This document shows, piece by piece, positions 1-9,941 of a stretch of 64,000 nt of DNA. A model generated the notes under the pieces. It did no database searches. It had not been told where the DNA came from and worked only from the letters and a program-made list of their open reading frames with translations. The number at the start of each line of letters is the position of its first letter. Within the stretch, counting starts at the first letter, position 1. The stretch spans positions 1 through 64,000 of the forward strand of contig JAJYDW010000013.1 of assembly GCA_021790385.1 (NCBI GenBank), in the 5' to 3' direction. A program made the position numbers and the translations under genes. This stretch comes from Planctomycetota bacterium (GTDB lineage Bacteria > Planctomycetota > Phycisphaerae > WQYP01).

Positions 1-323
1 TCCAGATGCTTCAGCCGCATCCGCTGGTTGCGATCACATATAAGCGCCGATGATGCATAATTTGCCATGAACAAAGCATACCATGCCAGCATCTATATGT
101 CAAGTCATTTACGAGACACTACACTAGGTGGTGGGTGGAATTTGGCCGCAATGCCAAATCCCCAGGCCCGCAACTGCGCCCTCAACCGACCGGCCGCTTT
201 AAGCCCCACCAGGTGCAACCATCAATTGCGGCGATTGTCCTGCAAATAATGGCACATCTGCCCGTTTATTTCGGGAGCCGGGGGCGTCTTCGCCCGCCGT
301 AGCCAGACCTCGTCGGCACCGGC
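1..323. other. No gene recognised at window start
   Basis: I see no credible coding region here. The short open frames on both strands have no ribosome-binding site, no family resemblance and no neighbour support. The stretch may hold the far end of a gene that lies outside the window. Confidence 0.5.
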
Positions 324-353
324 TTGACTTGCCACCGGCCCAGCGGCTATAAT
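324..353 (+). promoter_or_regulatory. Sigma70-type promoter of the ars operon
   Basis: TTGACT at 324-329 and a perfect TATAAT at 348-353 are separated by 18 bases. They lie about 60 bases before the arsR start and are correctly oriented for the operon. Confidence 0.8.
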
Positions 354-368
354 TCGTTAGTTGACGAA
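353..368. promoter_or_regulatory. Probable ArsR operator palindrome
   Basis: TTCGT (353-357) and ACGAA (364-368) form an inverted repeat separated by six bases. It touches the -10 element and would cover the transcription start. ArsR-family repressors typically bind such imperfect palindromes, so autorepression released by arsenite is the expected mode. The assignment rests on position and symmetry only. Confidence 0.6.
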
Positions 369-411
369 GTGTGGAAGTGTTTTCCACCGGTTCAAGCCAT
401 TTGGAGCCGCC

Positions 412-783
412 ATGAAAATGCGGGAATTTATCCAGGTTACCCAGGCCCTGGCAGACCCCGCGCGGGTGCGGGCGCTTTTGGCCCTGCGCGATGGGGAACT
501 GTGCCTGTGCCAGATTATTGAACTGCTGGGCCTGGCGCCGTCCACCGTTTCACGTCATTTGAATCTGCTTTATCAGGCCCAACTGGTGCAGCGACGCAAA
601 CAGGGGCGGTGGATGTATTTTACCCTCGCCGGTAAAACCGCCACGCCCCCCGTGCAGCAGGCCATTGCCTGGGCTGCTGCCGCACTGGCCACGGATCCGT
701 TGATAAAACAAGATGCCCGGCGCATTAAAACCCTGTGCCGGCAGAACCTTGTGGAGCTTTGTGCATGTTATCGCCCAAATTAA
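412..783 (+). CDS. arsR: ArsR-family arsenic-responsive repressor
   Basis: This is a 123-residue winged-helix repressor, first gene of the ars operon. Residues 28-33 read GELCLC, the CxC metalloid site of classical ArsR (C31, C33), at the start of the helix-turn-helix. The recognition region LAPSTVSRHLNLL and the wing QRRKQGRWMYF follow. Further cysteines near the C-terminus (CRQN, ELCAC) may add ligands. The ATG at 412 follows a GGAG at about 403. An upstream TTG at 361 is open but lies inside the promoter-operator region. The end overlaps arsC by 19 bases, implying translational coupling. Confidence 0.9.
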   Translation: MKMREFIQVTQALADPARVRALLALRDGELCLCQIIELLGLAPSTVSRHLNLLYQAQLVQRRKQGRWMYFTLAGKTATPPVQQAIAWAAAALATDPLIKQDARRIKTLCRQNLVELCACYRPN

Positions 784-1250
784 AAATACTCTTTTTATGC
801 ACCGGCAATTCCTGCCGCAGTCAGATGGCTGAAGGCTGGGCCAGGGCCTTACAAGGTGATGTTCTGGAACCCTATTCGGCGGGCCTTGAAACCCATGGGC
901 TGAATCCACATGCCGTCCAGGTCATGGCCGAAGCCGGTGTGGATATCAGCGGCCACCGGTCCAAAAATGTCAGTGACCTCATCCATGTCCCCTTCGACGC
1001 CGTGATTACCGTATGTTCTCACGCCCACGAAACCTGCCCCGCCTGGCTGGGTAAAAAAACTACGCTCCTGCACGTGGGCTTTGATGACCCGCCCCGGCTG
1101 GCCAAAACCGCCGTAACCCCGCAGGAGGCCATGGGCCATTACCGGCGGGTACGCGATGAAATTCGGGCGTTTGTGCAAACGCTGCCGAAATTACTGGCAA
1201 AAAATGCAGTATCAATACACGCCCACACGAATGAAAGGAGCCAATCATGA
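765..1250 (+). CDS. arsC: Arsenate reductase, thioredoxin-coupled type
   Basis: A 161-residue cytoplasmic enzyme of the low-molecular-weight phosphatase fold that reduces arsenate to arsenite. The P-loop CTGNSCRS (C12, R18) matches CX5R(S/T). C84 and C91 in VCSHAHETCP are seven residues apart, as in the staphylococcal enzyme whose cysteine triad is recycled by thioredoxin. DDPP near residues 107-110 supplies the catalytic Asp-Pro. The ATG at 765 lies inside the end of arsR; a GTG at 735 is open but less likely. The stop overlaps the next start as ATGA. Confidence 0.92.
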   Translation: MLSPKLKILFLCTGNSCRSQMAEGWARALQGDVLEPYSAGLETHGLNPHAVQVMAEAGVDISGHRSKNVSDLIHVPFDAVITVCSHAHETCPAWLGKKTTLLHVGFDDPPRLAKTAVTPQEAMGHYRRVRDEIRAFVQTLPKLLAKNAVSIHAHTNERSQS

Positions 1251-1378
1251 AAATTCTGGTAGAAGTCTTCGATCCTGCCATGTGTTGTTCCACCGGCGTA
1301 TGCGGGCCGGATGCAGGCAAAGCCGGAACACAGGGCAAGTGGCGGGAAAAAGTAATGGATTTGTGGCGATTGGCGTAA
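1247..1378 (+). CDS. arsD: Mini-ArsD: 43-residue ArsD head peptide
   Basis: A 43-codon frame with an excellent AAAGGAG at 1234-1240 and an ATGA overlap with the arsC stop. The first 20 residues closely match the start of the arsenite metallochaperone ArsD, including FDPAMCCSTGVCG with C13, C14 and C19, the three As(III) ligands known in ArsD. After about residue 22 the similarity ends, and the thioredoxin-like remainder (about 80 residues in ordinary ArsD) is absent. No arsA ATPase gene is nearby. It could be a translated As(III)-binding peptide or a relic of arsD shortened by deletion. Confidence 0.7.
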   Translation: MKILVEVFDPAMCCSTGVCGPDAGKAGTQGKWREKVMDLWRLA

Positions 1379-1404
1379 GCAGACCATAAAAGAGTAGGGC
1401 GAAT

Positions 1405-2517
1405 ATGTCCCACGTATTCACAAAACTTTCCATTCTCGACCGTTTCCTCACCTTGTGGATTTTCGTGGCCATGGGTACAGGCATCGGCCTGGGATATCTA
1501 TGGCCCGGCTTGCCGCGGCTGATGGGCCATTTTGAATTCGGCACTACCAACCTGCTGCTGGCGGCAGGCCTGATTCTGATGATGTATCCACCATTGGCCA
1601 AGGTCCGCTACGAAGATCTCGGCAGGGTATTTGTCAACCTCCCGGTATTGGGGCTTTCTTTGCTGCAGAATTGGGTTATCGGGCCGCTGTTGATGTTTGC
1701 CCTGGCGGCCCTGTTTTTACATGGCCATCCGCTGTTTATGATCGGGCTGATCTTCATCGGCCTGGCCCGCTGCATTGCCATGGTTGTTGTGTGGAACGAT
1801 CTGGCCCGCGGCGATACCGATTATGCCGCCGGGCTGGTGGCATTTAACAGCGTGTTTCAGGTCATGTTTTACAGTGTTTACGCCTGGCTGTTTATCAAGG
1901 TGCTGCCGCCACTGGTGGGCTTGCACTTTCCGGCGGTGAATCTGGCGGGAATATCCATTGCCAGCATCGCCCGCAGCGTCTTTATCTATCTGGGCATTCC
2001 TTTCATCGCCGGCCTGCTCACACGCGTGGCGTTGATACGTATACGCGGCAAAACCTGGTATGAACAGCATTTTATCCCGCGCATCAGCCCCCTTACTCTG
2101 GTGGCACTGCTGTTTACCATTGTAGTGATGTTTGCCTACCAGGGCCGCCAGATTGTCGCAGAGCCTGCTTCGGTGGTATTGATCGCCACACCGCTGCTGA
2201 TTTATTTTGTGCTGATGTTTCTAATCAGTTTTTGGATGGGCCGGCGGGTACGTGCCAGCTACGCCCAGACCACCACCATGGCCTTTACCGCGGCGAGTAA
2301 TAATTTTGAGTTGGCCATTGCCGTGGCTGTGGCCTTGTTTGGCGTGGCCAGCCCGGTGGCATTTACAGCCGTCATTGGCCCCTTGGTGGAAGTGCCGGTG
2401 ATGATTGGCCTGGTCAATGTAGCCCTGTATTTTGGCCGGCATGTTTTCGGCACCGCCGGTACAGCCGAGCCGCTACCGGCGTGCAACGCAACGATCAAGG
2501 AGTCCCAACATGTCTGA
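1405..2517 (+). CDS. acr3: ACR3-family arsenite efflux permease
   Basis: A 370-residue inner-membrane protein with about ten hydrophobic helices. It begins [19 protein letters not shown], continues with [14 protein letters not shown], and has the conserved helix with [16 protein letters not shown]. That Cys in an ARC-type helix is characteristic of Acr3 carriers, which export arsenite without needing ArsA. The start follows GAGTAGGG at about 1390. The end overlaps the arsM start by eight bases. Its position after arsC and before arsM supports the role. Confidence 0.92.
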   Translation: MSHVFTKLSILDRFLTLWIFVAMGTGIGLGYLWPGLPRLMGHFEFGTTNLLLAAGLILMMYPPLAKVRYEDLGRVFVNLPVLGLSLLQNWVIGPLLMFALAALFLHGHPLFMIGLIFIGLARCIAMVVVWNDLARGDTDYAAGLVAFNSVFQVMFYSVYAWLFIKVLPPLVGLHFPAVNLAGISIASIARSVFIYLGIPFIAGLLTRVALIRIRGKTWYEQHFIPRISPLTLVALLFTIVVMFAYQGRQIVAEPASVVLIATPLLIYFVLMFLISFWMGRRVRASYAQTTTMAFTAASNNFELAIAVAVALFGVASPVAFTAVIGPLVEVPVMIGLVNVALYFGRHVFGTAGTAEPLPACNATIKESQHV

Positions 2518-3457
2518 TTCCATTGTGGAAACTGTAAAAGCCCGCTATGGGGCCGTGGCCGAATCTTCTCTTTCCAGTCAGGATGCCGGAGTGCGCGCTG
2601 TGGCCGAGGCATTTGGCTATTCAACTGCGGAACTCCTGGCCATACCCGCCGAGGCCAATATGGGCCTTTCCTGCGGCAATCCAACAGCAATGGCCAGCCT
2701 TAAGCCCGGCGAAACCGTGGTGGACCTTGGTAGCGGCGGCGGGTTGGATGTATTTCTGGCCGCAACGAAAGTGGGTCCGCAAGGCAAAGCCATCGGTATT
2801 GATATGACCCCGGCCATGATCCAACGCGCACAAAAAAATGCCGCCTGCGGTGCGGATGGCCGGCCCTACAACAATGTCGAATTCATTCTTTCCTCCATGG
2901 ATCACACCACCTTGCCTGACAGCAGTGTCGATTGCGTTATTTCCAATTGCGTGATCAATTTAGCCGCGGACAAGCCGGCAGTGTTTCGCGAAATCGCCCG
3001 GATACTTAAGCCCGGCGGGCGGTTGGCTATCAGCGATATTGCCCTTAAAAAGCCTTTGCCGCCGGAACTGGCGGATAATATTGCCGCCTATGTAGGCTGC
3101 CTTGCGGGAGCAATATCGATGAAGGATTATGAACGGCGACTTATCCATGCCGGATTTGAGCAGGTGGCCGTCATCGATAGCAATGCAGATTTAAACAGCT
3201 ACACCAAAGCGGACAGCCAGTGCGGCTGCTGTTCGCCGCGGATGGATGATCCGGCCGACCAAGGCACAGATGCGTTGAAACCCGGGGACGATTCGCCCTT
3301 ACGGGTGCTGCCTGCCACGTGCTGCGATCAGAATGCAGTGCAACGAGTCGGCGGGGTGGAAAAGCCTCTTCATGCCGCGATGCGCGATGTGCTGGCCCGC
3401 TACAACATCAACGATTATGCCGCCAGCGTGAAAGTGCTGGCCATCAAGCCGGCATAG
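2510..3457 (+). CDS. arsM: Arsenite S-adenosylmethionine methyltransferase
   Basis: A 315-residue cytosolic class I methyltransferase that methylates As(III), the last step of this operon. The SAM motif [11 protein letters not shown] is at residues 70-80. Expected cysteines are C55 in GLSCGNPT and the Cys of [11 protein letters not shown] Cys-rich stretch (QCGCCSP, then ATCCDQ) lies in the C-terminal third, and the tail [17 protein letters not shown] is typical of the family. The ATG at 2510 follows AAGGAG and overlaps the acr3 stop. A longer upstream extension inside acr3 is an open-frame artefact. Confidence 0.93.
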   Translation: MSDSIVETVKARYGAVAESSLSSQDAGVRAVAEAFGYSTAELLAIPAEANMGLSCGNPTAMASLKPGETVVDLGSGGGLDVFLAATKVGPQGKAIGIDMTPAMIQRAQKNAACGADGRPYNNVEFILSSMDHTTLPDSSVDCVISNCVINLAADKPAVFREIARILKPGGRLAISDIALKKPLPPELADNIAAYVGCLAGAISMKDYERRLIHAGFEQVAVIDSNADLNSYTKADSQCGCCSPRMDDPADQGTDALKPGDDSPLRVLPATCCDQNAVQRVGGVEKPLHAAMRDVLARYNINDYAASVKVLAIKPA

Positions 3458-3461
3458 GGGC

Positions 3462-4196
3462 ATGGCCCCGTGTAGTCTTGACCTGCAGTTGTTTGCGGGG
3501 TTCGACACCACACGGCACGGCAACTTCACGGCGGGTTCGCCATCCGTGCAGATTGACATTCGCACGGTTCGGGCGGCGTTCCAGGACGGGTTGTCATTTG
3601 AGCGGAAGGATAATGGGGAGATAGCCGTCGGCATCCGGCCGGATCAACTGGTGAATTATGCGCTGAATGCGAGCGAATTGCACTGCCAGGGACGCCACGC
3701 GTCGACCTTTCGGTTGATAAGCCGGGCTTCGGGGCTTCAAAAAATATCTGATAATGAACTCAACCAGATGAGTGAGGCACGACGACGAATCATACAACGG
3801 ATCAGCCGGTTGTCACGGGACGGCAACTTTCAGCAGCAGGTCCTGCAGGCCTATGACCATCGGTGTGCCGTTACGCGATCGCCACTGCGGCTGGTCGAAG
3901 CGGCACATATCTTGCCTGTTGGTGCACCTGACAGCACAGATGTTGTCACCAACGGGCTGGCACTGTCTCCGACCTACCACCGAGCATTTGATAGTGGATT
4001 AATCTACCTGATCGACCGTTATGAGATGAAGGTGAATCCGGCCAAGGAAGTAGAACTTCGCGGCCTGAACTTAGCCGGGGGCATCGACGCCTTCAAAGCC
4101 CCGCTCGGTGGCATCCTCCTGCCTCCGGGCGCCCGGCAACGGCCCCGACTCGACCTGATTCTTAAGGCCAATCGTTTCAGGTTGATTGCAACGTGA
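3462..4196 (+). pseudogene. HNH nuclease (restriction-type), apparently 5'-truncated
   Basis: The 244-residue frame carries a C-terminal HNH_2-like domain: YDHRCAVTRSPLRLVEAAHI, then NGLALSPTYHRAFDSGLIYL, with the paired His, Asn and His of the metal-finger nuclease. Upstream, LFAGFDTTRHGNF resembles an internal segment of the COG3440 putative restriction endonucleases. From memory of the family these have roughly 80-90 more residues at the front. The frame starts only five bases after the arsM stop with no spaced ribosome-binding site. That suggests a deletion joined the nuclease remnant to the ars operon. It could still be expressed as a shorter protein. Confidence 0.6.
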
Positions 4197-4651
4197 ATAA
4201 CGGGCCAGAAAAATTTATGAGGCGTGCTAACGTTGCCCACGCAATTTGATTTTTCACCGTCCGGATTTCACCTTGCCGCAACTTGAACCTTGAACACCTT
4301 GACGTGGCACGTATAGGCAGCACTTCATTATGTATGATATTTCTGCATGCGAATACATTGTTCAGGCAGAATTGGAGTGTCCAACGGTCCCGTTTGAATC
4401 CAGTTGGGGTATTATGTTATCGTGCATATTCGTTTATTTATCCGGGGAATAGAGAAGTTTTTTCCCGAGGGCGTTTTTGCGCTGCCGGCGCATTAACAGC
4501 CATTCCAGAGCTGTGGTTGGTGCTGTTGCCGTGCAGGCCCGCCGGTTTACGCTGGTGTACGACCAACCATCGTTGACAGAATTGGGATATCGTGCTATTG
4601 TTATCCTAAAATGCAGGGGCGGTACCCGTTTTTGGCGTGCGTATGTCGGCG
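4197..4651. other. Intergenic region before the transhydrogenase operon
   Basis: This is an AT-richer stretch of 455 bases without a convincing gene. Short open frames on both strands have no recognisable family or ribosome-binding site. The only supported element is the promoter at its right end. Confidence 0.6.
4573..4601 (+). promoter_or_regulatory. Promoter of the pnt operon
   Basis: TTGACA (4573-4578) is a consensus -35 box. It is followed after 17 bases by TATTGT (4596-4601). The predicted transcript starts about 40 bases before the pntAa start codon. Confidence 0.7.
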
Positions 4652-5821
4652 ATGATCGTAGCAATTCCCAAGGAAACCTTTGTCGGCGAATGTCGCGTGG
4701 CGCTCACACCGTCGCGCATCGGTTCTTTGATCAAAGCCGGTTTTGAAATTCGCATCGAGGCTGGGGCGGGCGTAGCCGCCGGTTTTGCCGACGCGGTCTA
4801 TCAGCAGCGGCAGGCCGTGATCGTGGCCGACCGTGGCAGCCTGCTTTCGGCTGCGGATGTGGTGTTGCAAGTTCGCACTGCGGGTGCCAATCCGGAATTC
4901 GGGCACAAGGATCTGGCATTTATGAAGCCCGGTGCAGTGATTATCGGCTTGGCCGAGCCATTGATGCAGCGATCCGCTATTGAAGCCTTCGCCGGGGGCA
5001 AAGTCGTGCTTTTAGCCATGGAACTTATTCCGCGGATCAGCCGGGCGCAAAGCATGGATGCCCTTTCATCCATGGCCAGTTTGTCAGGCTACAAAGCGGT
5101 GCTGATGGCGGTCAACGAATTGCCGCGCATTTGTCCGATGATGATGACGGCCGCCGGTACTATCACTCCCGCCAAGGTGCTGGTGATTGGGGCGGGTGTG
5201 GCCGGACTCCAGGCCGTGGCTACTGCCCGGCGTCTGGGTGCCGCGGTCAGCGCGTATGATGTGCGGCCCGCGGTAAAAGAACAGATTTTGAGTCTGGGCG
5301 CCAAGTTTGTGGAATTGCCGCTGGAAACCAAAGATTCCCAAACCGCCGGTGGCTACGCCAAAGAGCAATCCGCCGAACAGCAGCACCGCCAAAGCGAACT
5401 GATGGCCAGCGTGGTGCGTGAATCGGACGTGGTCATCAGTACCGCCGCCATTCCCGGCAAAAAAGCACCTGTCCTGGTTACCGCCGAGATGGTAGGCAAC
5501 ATGAAAGCCGGAGCGGTGATTGTAGACCTTGCCGCCGGTTCCGGCGGCAACTGCGAATTGACCAAGCCCGGACAAACCGTGGAAGTGGGTGGCGTGCGGA
5601 TCATGGGGCCGGTCAATCTACCTTCCACGCTGGCGTATCATGCCAGCGAACTCTACTCCAATAACGTGTCCAACCTGCTGCTGCATTTGACCAAAGCCGG
5701 CCAGGTTGTTCTGGATGATAAGGACCAGATCACACACGACGTGCTGGTGACGCGCGACGGCCAGGTGGTGAACGCCGGCGTGCGGGCGGCCTGGGGCCTG
5801 CCTTCTTCAACGCCGTCATGA
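4652..5821 (+). CDS. pntAa: NAD(P) transhydrogenase subunit alpha part 1 (NAD(H)-binding domain I)
   Basis: About 389 residues of the AlaDh/PNT fold. The head [20 protein letters not shown] is the family signature, followed by the Rossmann segment [22 protein letters not shown] near residues 170-190. The tail carries [20 protein letters not shown]. The cytoplasmic domain transfers hydride between NADH and NADP+, coupled to proton flow. A split alpha subunit (Aa, Ab) followed by B is the three-gene arrangement of many bacteria. ATG 4652 is preferred because homologues begin just before IPKE; GTG 4637 and ATG 4643 are alternatives. Confidence 0.93.
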   Translation: MIVAIPKETFVGECRVALTPSRIGSLIKAGFEIRIEAGAGVAAGFADAVYQQRQAVIVADRGSLLSAADVVLQVRTAGANPEFGHKDLAFMKPGAVIIGLAEPLMQRSAIEAFAGGKVVLLAMELIPRISRAQSMDALSSMASLSGYKAVLMAVNELPRICPMMMTAAGTITPAKVLVIGAGVAGLQAVATARRLGAAVSAYDVRPAVKEQILSLGAKFVELPLETKDSQTAGGYAKEQSAEQQHRQSELMASVVRESDVVISTAAIPGKKAPVLVTAEMVGNMKAGAVIVDLAAGSGGNCELTKPGQTVEVGGVRIMGPVNLPSTLAYHASELYSNNVSNLLLHLTKAGQVVLDDKDQITHDVLVTRDGQVVNAGVRAAWGLPSSTPS

Positions 5822-5837
5822 AACAAGGAGTTGCGTC

Positions 5838-6131
5838 ATGGGTTCAAGCCTGACTTCCAATTTATTTGTCTTTATTCTGGCGGCTTTTCTGGGTTATGAA
5901 GTGGTGCGCCGGGTATCGCCGCAGTTGCACACCCCGCTTATGTCGCTGACCAACGCCATATCCGCCATCTCTGTGGTCGGGGCGATTACCATCGCCGGGT
6001 CCCACCGCGGCGGTGTGTTGCTGATGAGTCTGGGGGCCATCGCCGTCGCCTGTGCGATGATCAATGTGGTCGGCGGTTTTATGATCACCGACCGGATGCT
6101 GAAGATGTTTAAGAAACGCAAGGATAAATGA
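5838..6131 (+). CDS. pntAb: NAD(P) transhydrogenase subunit alpha part 2 (membrane)
   Basis: A 97-residue inner-membrane subunit with three hydrophobic helices. The core [20 protein letters not shown] carries the conserved TPLMS.TNAISG-like motif of the proton channel domain II. The C-terminus is [15 protein letters not shown] lies just before the start, 16 bases after pntAa. The end overlaps pntB by four bases, so the three subunits are made together. Confidence 0.93.
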   Translation: MGSSLTSNLFVFILAAFLGYEVVRRVSPQLHTPLMSLTNAISAISVVGAITIAGSHRGGVLLMSLGAIAVACAMINVVGGFMITDRMLKMFKKRKDK

Positions 6132-7567
6132 TGGTTGCCGCCGCTAAGACTACAGCATTGCACGCCGCGACCACCTGGCCGCACACCGCCCATTGGCCGT
6201 GGTACGTAACGCTGGTATACATGGCCGCGGCGGTGATGTTTGCCCTGTCGCTCAAATGGCTAAGCTCGCATAAAACGGCGCGGCGCGGTGTGAAAATCGG
6301 CGAAATCGGCATGGCTGCGGCGATTTTGGCGACGCTGTTTCTGCCGGAGGTGCGGCAATACAACTGGATTTTCGCCGGGGCTGTCATCGGTGCCGCCATC
6401 GGCGTGCTGCTGGCCGTGCTGACTCCCATGACCGCCGTGCCCCAGCAGACCGCTCTCTCCCACGCCTTTGGCGCCCTGGCGGCGGCACTGGTGGGCACGG
6501 CCGAATTCTACGGCCATCATGCCCAGTTGACCGCCGGCAGCACTGCCGCAATCGGTCTGGAAAGCCTGCTTGGCTATCTCACGTTCACCGGCAGCTTGAT
6601 AGCCGCCGGCAAACTCCAAGAGGTGTTGCCGACCCGGCCCATCAGTTACCCGTTGCAGAATCCCATTAATCTTTCCGTGCTCGCTGCGGCAGTGGCCTGT
6701 GGTGTGTGGATGTGCATCTCGCCGCACATCGTGTTTTTGTATCCGGTGTTTGTGGGGCTGTCGCTGCTTTTTGGTGTGCTCCTGATCATTCCGATCGGCG
6801 GCGGTGATATGCCCACCGTCATTGCCCTGCTGAACAGCTATGCCGGGCTTTCCGCCTCGGCCATGGGGTTTGTAGTAAATAATAAATTACTGATCATAGC
6901 CGGCGCGCTGGAAGGTTCTTCCGGTTTCATTCTTTCCATGATTATGTGCCAGGCCATGAATCGCTCGTTTCTTAATGTGCTGTTCGGGCAGGCGGCCAAT
7001 GGGAAAAGTGCTCCTGCTGATGACGTGTACGGCGGGAAAATAAGAACTACCACCGCCGAGGAGGTGGCCGATATTCTCGCCTCCGCCCGGCGTGTGGTGA
7101 TTGTGCCCGGCTACGGGTTGGCGGTGGCCCAGGCCCAGCACGTAACCGGCGAACTGTTCGAGCTGCTGGATTCCAAAGGGGTGGATGTGCAGTTTGCCAT
7201 TCATCCCGTGGCCGGCCGCATGCCGGGGCACATGAATGTGCTACTGGCCGAGGCCGATATTCCCTATGATCGCCTGCAGGAAATGGAGCAAATCAATGAG
7301 CAGTTCGCCGATGTAGACGTGGTAATTGTCAATGGTGCCAACGACGTGGTCAACCCGGACGCCCGCGACAATCCCGGCAGCCCCATCGCCGGCATGCCCA
7401 TTTTAAATGTGGACAAGGCCCGGATTGTGGTGGTGATTAAACGCTCTTTAAGCCCGGGATTTGCCGGCATCGCCAACCCTCTATTTGCCCGCGACAATTG
7501 CCTGATGCTTTTTGCCGACGGCAAAAAAGCCACGCTGGATATCATTCAGGAAGTGAAAAAACTTTGA
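6128..7567 (+). CDS. pntB: NAD(P) transhydrogenase subunit beta
   Basis: A 479-residue protein with about eight to nine N-terminal membrane helices (domain II) and a C-terminal NADP(H)-binding domain III. Domain III shows [35 protein letters not shown] and [19 protein letters not shown], all hallmark PntB motifs. The ATGATG at 6128 overlaps the pntAb stop; either ATG could serve. Together with PntAa and PntAb it forms the proton-translocating transhydrogenase that supplies NADPH. Confidence 0.95.
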   Translation: MMVAAAKTTALHAATTWPHTAHWPWYVTLVYMAAAVMFALSLKWLSSHKTARRGVKIGEIGMAAAILATLFLPEVRQYNWIFAGAVIGAAIGVLLAVLTPMTAVPQQTALSHAFGALAAALVGTAEFYGHHAQLTAGSTAAIGLESLLGYLTFTGSLIAAGKLQEVLPTRPISYPLQNPINLSVLAAAVACGVWMCISPHIVFLYPVFVGLSLLFGVLLIIPIGGGDMPTVIALLNSYAGLSASAMGFVVNNKLLIIAGALEGSSGFILSMIMCQAMNRSFLNVLFGQAANGKSAPADDVYGGKIRTTTAEEVADILASARRVVIVPGYGLAVAQAQHVTGELFELLDSKGVDVQFAIHPVAGRMPGHMNVLLAEADIPYDRLQEMEQINEQFADVDVVIVNGANDVVNPDARDNPGSPIAGMPILNVDKARIVVVIKRSLSPGFAGIANPLFARDNCLMLFADGKKATLDIIQEVKKL

Positions 7568-7890
7568 TGCGCCCGGGACAGCGTTTCGGATGGAGCGTTC
7601 GCTGCGGAGGGGGGGCCAGCGTCCAGCGTTGCCTATCTGCTCCAATGGCCGTATAATTTCGAGTTGGCAAGTTTCTGGATGTTTCGTCGTCGTGGTGCGA
7701 CGGCCGGGAACAAGCTTGGCTGGCGGCCGGTCCTGGCGGACATTAGCGCACGCGGCACAGCCCAGGCGAATGTCACGAAGTTCGGTGCGCAACCATCCCC
7801 ACCCGCATCGGAGCATTTTCGATATTTTCCCTCCAGGATGCTCAGCGGCTACGTGCGTGTTGCGACATTTTATAGAAAGGGTTATTGCTC
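7568..7890. other. Long leader region of rpsA
   Basis: There is no gene in these 323 bases. A promoter at 7629-7657 leaves an untranslated leader of about 225 bases before the S1 start. S1 autoregulates its own leader in enterobacteria; whether that happens here cannot be read from the sequence. Confidence 0.5.
7629..7657 (+). promoter_or_regulatory. Promoter of rpsA
   Basis: TTGCCT (7629-7634) and a perfect TATAAT (7652-7657) are separated by 17 bases and face the S1 gene. Confidence 0.7.
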
Positions 7891-9600
7891 ATGGTGGATT
7901 TTAAGTTACTCAAAGAGCTGGGTTTGGACGACGATACGGCCAACCAGGAAGTGAAGAATGTAGTGGCCGCGCAGATGCCCGGCGGCGACCTCGGGCAGAT
8001 GATGGAGAAGAGCGGACAGGCGTTTACCAACGGCTCGATTCTCAAGGGGAAAATTGTCAATATCCGCGGCGACGATGTGGTGGTGGAAATCGGCCTTAAG
8101 AGCGAAGGCGTGTTGTCACGTTCCCGCGAGTTTGATTCTCCGGCGGAAGTGGAAATCGGGGATGAAATCGATGTGCTGCTGGAACAGGTGGAATCGGAAA
8201 ACGGCCTGGTGCAAATTTCCAAGCGCAAGGCGGATCGCATTCGCGGCTGGGAATCGATTGTGCAGACCAAAAAGGAAGGAGATCCTGTTTCCGGTAAAGT
8301 AACCCGCAAAATCAAGGGCGGGCTGCTGGTAGATATCGGGGTGCCGGTGTTCCTGCCGGCCTCGCAGGTGGATATCCGCCGACCGGGTGAAATTGGTGAA
8401 TTCGTCGGCCGGGTCATTGACGCGGAAATTCTCAAAATCGATTTGGAACGTAAAAACATCGTCATTTCGCGGCGCAAGCTTTTGGAAAAGCATCGCATCG
8501 AAGCCAAACAGAAACTCTTTGACGATATTCAGGTCGGCCAGACGCGCAAAGGCACCGTCAAGAACATAGCAGATTTTGGCGCATTTGTGGATTTGGGCGG
8601 TGTGGACGGTTTGCTGCACATTACGGATATGAGTTGGGGCCGCGTGAATCATCCCAGCGATATGGTCAAACTGGATCAGGACATCGAGGTGGTGGTGCTG
8701 AATGTGGACCGCGACCGGGAAAAAATTGCGCTGGGCCTCAAGCAGAAGCAGGCCTCACCCTGGGAACAAGTCGAAGAAAAATACATTGTCGGCAGCCGGC
8801 TCAAGGGCACCGTGACCAATATTATGACCTACGGCGCTTTTGTTAAGCTGGAAGAAGGAGTGGAAGGCCTGGTGCATATTTCCGAAATGAGCTGGACCAA
8901 ACGCATCAATCACCCCAGTGAAATGCTTTCCGTGGGGGAGGAAATTGATGTAGTGGTTCTGGAAGTGGACAAAAACAAGCAGGAAATCAGCCTGGGCATC
9001 AAGCAAACCGAAGCCAATCCGTGGACGGTTCTGGGCGAAAAATACCCAGCGGGAACGGTGGTTGCCGGCAAGGTGCGCAATTTGACCAACTACGGCGCGT
9101 TTGTCGAAATTGAAGAAGGCATTGATGGTCTGCTGCATGTAAGTGACATCAGTTGGACCAAGAAAATCACCCATCCCAGTGAAGCGCTTAAAAAGGGTGA
9201 TGAAATTAAGTGCGTCGTTTTGAGTGTGGATCAGGAGAAAAACCGCGTCGCGCTGGGACTGCGGCAACTCACGGAAGATCCGTGGGTTCATGCCATTCCG
9301 TCCAATTACCATCCCGGCATGATCGTGAAGGGCAAAGTCACCAAGATCACCAACTTTGGGGTGTTTGTGGAACTTGAGCCTGAACTGGAAGGCCTGTTGC
9401 ACATCAGCGAGATTTCCGAAAATAAAGTGGAAAATCCGCAGGATGTGGTCAAACTGGGTGATGAACTGGAAGTCAAAATTATCCGTGTAGACCTGGAAGA
9501 CCGCAAAATCGGGCTTTCGCTGAAACGGGCTCAACAGGGTGAAGATCAGGGTGAAGAGAGCAAACCTGTCCGCAAGTTCAAGGGCGGATTGGAAGGCTAA
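7891..9600 (+). CDS. rpsA: 30S ribosomal protein S1
   Basis: 569 residues with six S1 (OB-fold) repeats starting near GSILKGKIVNIRG, GDPVSGKVTRKIKG, GQTRKGTVKNIADFGAF, GSRLKGTVTNIMTYGAF, AGTVVAGKVRNLTNYGAF and PGMIVKGKVTKITNFGVF. Repeats 3 to 6 are nearly canonical (VDGLLHITDMSW type), while repeats 1 and 2 are divergent, as in true S1 where they bind the ribosome. The length fits bacterial S1. S1 recruits mRNA to the small subunit. ATG 7891 is used, with GAAAGGG upstream; a TTG at 7885 is also open. Confidence 0.95.
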   Translation: MVDFKLLKELGLDDDTANQEVKNVVAAQMPGGDLGQMMEKSGQAFTNGSILKGKIVNIRGDDVVVEIGLKSEGVLSRSREFDSPAEVEIGDEIDVLLEQVESENGLVQISKRKADRIRGWESIVQTKKEGDPVSGKVTRKIKGGLLVDIGVPVFLPASQVDIRRPGEIGEFVGRVIDAEILKIDLERKNIVISRRKLLEKHRIEAKQKLFDDIQVGQTRKGTVKNIADFGAFVDLGGVDGLLHITDMSWGRVNHPSDMVKLDQDIEVVVLNVDRDREKIALGLKQKQASPWEQVEEKYIVGSRLKGTVTNIMTYGAFVKLEEGVEGLVHISEMSWTKRINHPSEMLSVGEEIDVVVLEVDKNKQEISLGIKQTEANPWTVLGEKYPAGTVVAGKVRNLTNYGAFVEIEEGIDGLLHVSDISWTKKITHPSEALKKGDEIKCVVLSVDQEKNRVALGLRQLTEDPWVHAIPSNYHPGMIVKGKVTKITNFGVFVELEPELEGLLHISEISENKVENPQDVVKLGDELEVKIIRVDLEDRKIGLSLKRAQQGEDQGEESKPVRKFKGGLEG

Positions 9601-9629
9601 GTTCGCAAATTCATGGACTGATTTTTCCA

Positions 9630-9658
9630 GGGCACGGCCAAAAGCCGTGCCCTTTTTT
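9630..9658 (+). terminator. Rho-independent terminator of rpsA
   Basis: GGGCACGGC (9630-9638) pairs perfectly with GCCGTGCCC (9644-9652) around a five-base loop. Six T follow. It begins 30 bases after the S1 stop. Confidence 0.92.
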
Positions 9659-9743
9659 ATGGTGGGTGCGATTGGCCGTTCACCCCGCCGCGACTGAGGG
9701 ACTAAGTCGGCTATCAAGACGGATTCCGTCATTTTTAATGCCC

Positions 9744-9771
9744 TTGCTTTTGCGCCGGCTTGGGTTATATT
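9744..9771 (+). promoter_or_regulatory. Candidate promoter of rpsD
   Basis: TTGCTT (9744-9749), 16 bases, then TATATT (9766-9771). It lies between the rpsA terminator and rpsD and leaves a leader of about 165 bases. Apart from these elements the 341-base gap 9601-9941 shows no gene. Confidence 0.5.
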
Positions 9772-9941
9772 GGTTGCGGTTACATTCGCCGAGAAGGCCC
9801 GGAGAAAATGGTTTCATCGGGTACGCCGGCTTTGGAGCGGCCCATGGCCGCAGGCAACCGCTTCACCTTTGGCAACGGCTGACAGCCGAGCGGGTGAGGT
9901 TTTGTTTGCGGGGTTTGTGGCTTGCGGAATCAGGAGTTTTT

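Noticed and set aside
3462-4196. A working restriction-modification or defence system
   Set aside because: There is a single truncated HNH nuclease with no methyltransferase, specificity subunit or other defence gene beside it.
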